Part shown: positions 6,687-8,316 of the stretch, one piece after another
Layout of the letters: every line of letters begins with the position of its first letter
Position numbering within the stretch: the stretch's first letter is position 1
Origin: Bacteroidaceae bacterium
Lineage (GTDB): Bacteria > Bacteroidota > Bacteroidia > Bacteroidales > Bacteroidaceae
Assembly: GCA_017961965.1 (NCBI GenBank)
Contig: JAGCWG010000313.1
Span: 1-8,316, forward strand
Direction of reading: 5' to 3'
Length of the DNA stretch: 8,316 bases
Notes under the pieces: model-generated
What the model was told of the DNA's origin: nothing
What the model saw: the letters and a program-made list of their open reading frames with translations, nothing else
The model's database searches: none
Translations under genes and position numbers: made by a program

Positions 6687-6687
6687 G

Positions 6688-6718
6688 CCCCCTCCCGACC
6701 TCCCACGAGGGGAGGAGG
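6688..6718. repeat. GC-rich hairpin element in an intergenic octamer region
   Basis: A C-rich stretch followed by a G-rich stretch contains a perfect stem, CCTCCC (6699-6704) with GGGAGG (6710-6715), around ACGAG. Its base composition contrasts sharply with the AT-rich surroundings, and similar C-rich/G-rich palindromes are familiar as dispersed intergenic elements in Bacteroidota. It lies between an octamer unit (6679-6686) and an octamer array (6738-6769), as if inserted into a longer array. It may act as a processing or attenuation hairpin before the thioredoxin gene. Confidence 0.55.
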
Positions 6719-6737
6719 ATAAAGATACTCTGTTGGT

Positions 6738-6769
6738 GAGTTTTTAAGTTCTTAAGTTTGTAAGTTTTT
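6738..6769 (+). repeat. Second tandem octamer array, 4 units
   Basis: Four contiguous units (GAGTTTTT, AAGTTCTT, AAGTTTGT, AAGTTTTT) belong to the same family as the array at 2610-2697 and have the same orientation relative to the following minus-strand thioredoxin gene. TAAGTTTG at 6753-6760 matches the -7 box but faces away from that gene. Confidence 0.8.
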
Positions 6770-6796
6770 TAGTTATCGCAAGTGGATTCAGAATTT

Positions 6797-6817
6797 TGCA
6801 TTTTGCATTCTGCATTT
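6797..6817 (+). repeat. Three tandem heptamers TGCATT(T/C)
   Basis: TGCATTT, TGCATTC and TGCATTT run back to back and abut the stop codon (6818-6820) of the minus-strand FISUMP gene. Similar heptamer runs are common in intergenic DNA of Prevotella and Bacteroides. No stable hairpin or T-run is formed, so this does not look like a terminator. Confidence 0.6.
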
Positions 6818-7441
6818 TTAATTTTCCCCGTGTTTCCTTACCATTCTGACACTAAGGAAACAAGCTTCTGGTTCCATGCTGTTGCGAGTCATCTCATCGT
6901 GAGAGTAGAATATCTTGCGATAGAAATAGTATTCGCCAGTCTTGCTCTTGTCCTTGCTTGATGTCCAGAAGAAAGCCCATGCTCCGAGGAAACGGTCATT
7001 GTGTGTAGATGAACTTACGTTCTTGTTCCTGTAACCAGCATAGAGGAGGTTGAAGTCTGACAACTGATAAGCATGTGTTGCTTCAAGCATAGTCCACTCC
7101 TCATCGGTAGGAACACGCCATCCTTCAGGAACGGCTTTTTGTGCACCACTATATGTATAGTGATATCCTATCTGACTGAGCAGGTTATAGTCATACTTAT
7201 CTGTTTCTGCAAGTTCGCTTGGCTTGTACATGATACATAGATCCTCGTTGCCGAGGTCGTATGCAAGGTTCTCTACCGACCAGTCAAGTCCCCCGTATGT
7301 CACATAATGGTATGTCTTATTGTCACGTGCATCCACAAACGTGCCTGTTGCTTCTGGCTGTTGTGGGGCTATGTCGTCATCCTTGGAACAACCTGTGAAC
7401 AATGCGGCTGTAAGTGTTATGATGAAGTATATCTTTCTCAT
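6818..7441 (-). CDS. FISUMP-domain lipoprotein
   Basis: The protein has 207 residues. Residues 1-17 are a lipoprotein signal with lipobox LFTGC, so Cys18 should be lipidated. The next residues, S-K-D-D-D, fit the acidic export signal that sends Bacteroidota lipoproteins to the cell surface. Residues 33-203 carry the FISUMP pattern (Fibrobacter succinogenes major paralogous domain): GTFVDARDNKTYHYV and LDWSVENLAYD near the start, PEGWRVPTDEEW (105-116) in the middle, and LSVRMVRK near the end. The role of this domain is not established; such proteins are usually surface lipoproteins. Two further cysteines, Cys69 and Cys194, could form a disulfide, of interest beside thioredoxin genes. The ATG overlaps the stop codon of the upstream gene as ATGA, indicating one operon and probable translational coupling. 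The next gene starts 147 bp downstream, beyond repeats and a hairpin. Confidence 0.85.
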   Translation of the reverse strand: MRKIYFIITLTAALFTGCSKDDDIAPQQPEATGTFVDARDNKTYHYVTYGGLDWSVENLAYDLGNEDLCIMYKPSELAETDKYDYNLLSQIGYHYTYSGAQKAVPEGWRVPTDEEWTMLEATHAYQLSDFNLLYAGYRNKNVSSSTHNDRFLGAWAFFWTSSKDKSKTGEYYFYRKIFYSHDEMTRNSMEPEACFLSVRMVRKHGEN

Positions 7442-8316
7442 TCCTTATATCCTAATGAAGTTAATATATTGTATGCAATCTCATACTTCTTGATGACAAG
7501 TGGATAGTCTGCATATTTAGCCATTACGGTTTCTCTTGTGTTAGCAGCAATCATTCGTGCATAAGCCTGAATGTCCAAGTCCTGTGAAGGGTAGAGACCA
7601 TTGGCTTCCGATTTGAAATCGTCCTGTCCTCTACAGATGAAACCTGCCTTTGCGAGCATATCCGTATTCTCTGCATTGGTCTCTGGTGCTGTGAAAGTAC
7701 CGCCATAGTATGCGCTACTTACGTTTGTGAACTCCTTGAATGATGCAGTATTGTCAGAAGCAAGTTTACCGATGATGGCATTCATTATCTGACGAGTATA
7801 TTGTACCTTCTGTGACTCTGATAGTTTGGGAAGAACACTCGTTGCAACGGCTATTGTCCTCTGTCCTGCCACGGCATAAGGAGAGCTTATGCTTCCTATG
7901 TAATCCCTTGTTATCTTGTCAGCAAGGAACCAAGAGAAAGGTCTCAACTTGCCTGTAAGGTGAGGAAGAATGTAACTTTCCAGATACTCTATTGCCTGTT
8001 GCTTCCTCTCAATGGTTGGAATGAGGGTGTATGAGTACTTGTTGTTTGATGTGTGCGATGCTCCTATCTCGTATGTGATGTCAATAAGCTCAGTAAAATA
8101 TTGCATATTGCCATTCACATCGCGTCCTAATGCTATATGCTGGAGTGTGTCGTTGAACAGTAGATATGAACCATGTTCAGTATTGAACGAGCGTCTCATT
8201 TCTGCTTCCTCCGAATGGTCATCGGCAGCAGGAACAAAAGGCGTGGTCACGTCCTTGTAATCTGCGTCAAGCGCCTTCTCTGAACACGATTGAAGTCCTA
8301 AGACAACTGTTAATAT
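7438..8316 (-). CDS. Metallohydrolase-family (SusCD-associated) lipoprotein, degenerate active site, 5' end cut by the window
   Basis: The open frame continues to the right edge, giving 292 visible residues; the start codon lies just beyond. The first visible residues, ILTVVLGLQSC, are the end of a lipoprotein signal with the lipid Cys at visible position 11, so an internal GTG at 8248-8250 is not the start. The layout resembles the substrate-import-associated zinc metallohydrolase lipoproteins encoded after SusC/SusD pairs: an acidic N-terminus, a conserved core, a FKEFTNVSSAYYGG segment (193-206) that usually follows the zinc motif, and a helical C-terminus. Where HExxH is expected (179-183) the residues are N-A-I-I-G, and no HExxH occurs anywhere. 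The second-ligand region (EDFAE-like) reads SQDLDIQAY. It is therefore probably a non-enzymatic binding or structural relative. The family call is made from memory of the pattern and is moderate. It is coupled to the FISUMP gene by a 4-bp overlap. Confidence 0.6.
   Translation of the reverse strand: MLTVVLGLQSCSEKALDADYKDVTTPFVPAADDHSEEAEMRRSFNTEHGSYLLFNDTLQHIALGRDVNGNMQYFTELIDITYEIGASHTSNNKYSYTLIPTIERKQQAIEYLESYILPHLTGKLRPFSWFLADKITRDYIGSISSPYAVAGQRTIAVATSVLPKLSESQKVQYTRQIMNAIIGKLASDNTASFKEFTNVSSAYYGGTFTAPETNAENTDMLAKAGFICRGQDDFKSEANGLYPSQDLDIQAYARMIAANTRETVMAKYADYPLVIKKYEIAYNILTSLGYKE

Noticed and set aside
6671..6706. GTG start at 6704-6706 for the CGPC thioredoxin
   Set aside because: It would translate the GC-rich hairpin and push the signal peptide 12 residues inside the protein; the ATG at 6668-6670 begins a normal signal peptide.
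6720..6727. Minus-strand TATCTTTA as a -7 promoter box for the CGPC thioredoxin gene
   Set aside because: One mismatch to TAnnTTTG and no TTG at the right distance upstream.

Overview
The window looks like a chromosomal segment of a Bacteroidota bacterium, most likely Prevotella or a close relative. This rests on AT-rich spacers without Shine-Dalgarno sequences, a TAnnTTTG promoter box, and the protein families present: stand-alone TonB_C protein, TlpA-like thioredoxins, DUF4105/Lnb, a FISUMP lipoprotein, a metallohydrolase-family lipoprotein, and a Prevotella-style C-terminal tail. No rRNA, tRNA, CRISPR array, transposase or phage gene was seen.

Layout. Two genes read rightward: an exported TonB_C-domain protein (19-618) and a conserved helical cytoplasmic protein (724-1278) with its own promoter. 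A striking 22-bp-period palindromic array (1321-1410) lies between this side and the leftward genes and can act as a two-way terminator. Everything from 1465 to the right edge reads leftward. In transcription order it holds a metallohydrolase-family lipoprotein whose 5' end is cut by the window (7438-8316), a FISUMP lipoprotein overlapping it by 4 bp (6818-7441), a TlpA-like thioredoxin with CGPC (5261-6670), an Lnb-type lipoprotein N-acyltransferase (4138-5250), a secreted protein with a sorting-tail-like C-terminus (2774-4129) and a second TlpA-like thioredoxin with CGIC (1465-2601).

How the genes may work together (inference). All six leftward products are exported or membrane-bound: at least two lipoproteins, two periplasm-facing redox proteins, a membrane enzyme that acylates lipoproteins, and one probable surface or secreted protein. 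The cluster resembles the tail of a SusC/SusD-type locus, where a metallohydrolase lipoprotein usually follows SusD, but SusC/SusD would lie beyond the right edge and are not visible. The metallohydrolase lacks the HExxH motif and is probably a non-catalytic binding protein.

The non-coding DNA is unusually structured. An 8-bp tandem repeat family (AAGTTNNT) occurs next to both thioredoxin genes and nowhere else noticed. It starts exactly 8 bp before each start codon, forms a long in-register inverted repeat at 2610-2768, and is interrupted by a GC-rich hairpin at 6688-6718. Some units contain a match to the Bacteroidota -7 promoter box.
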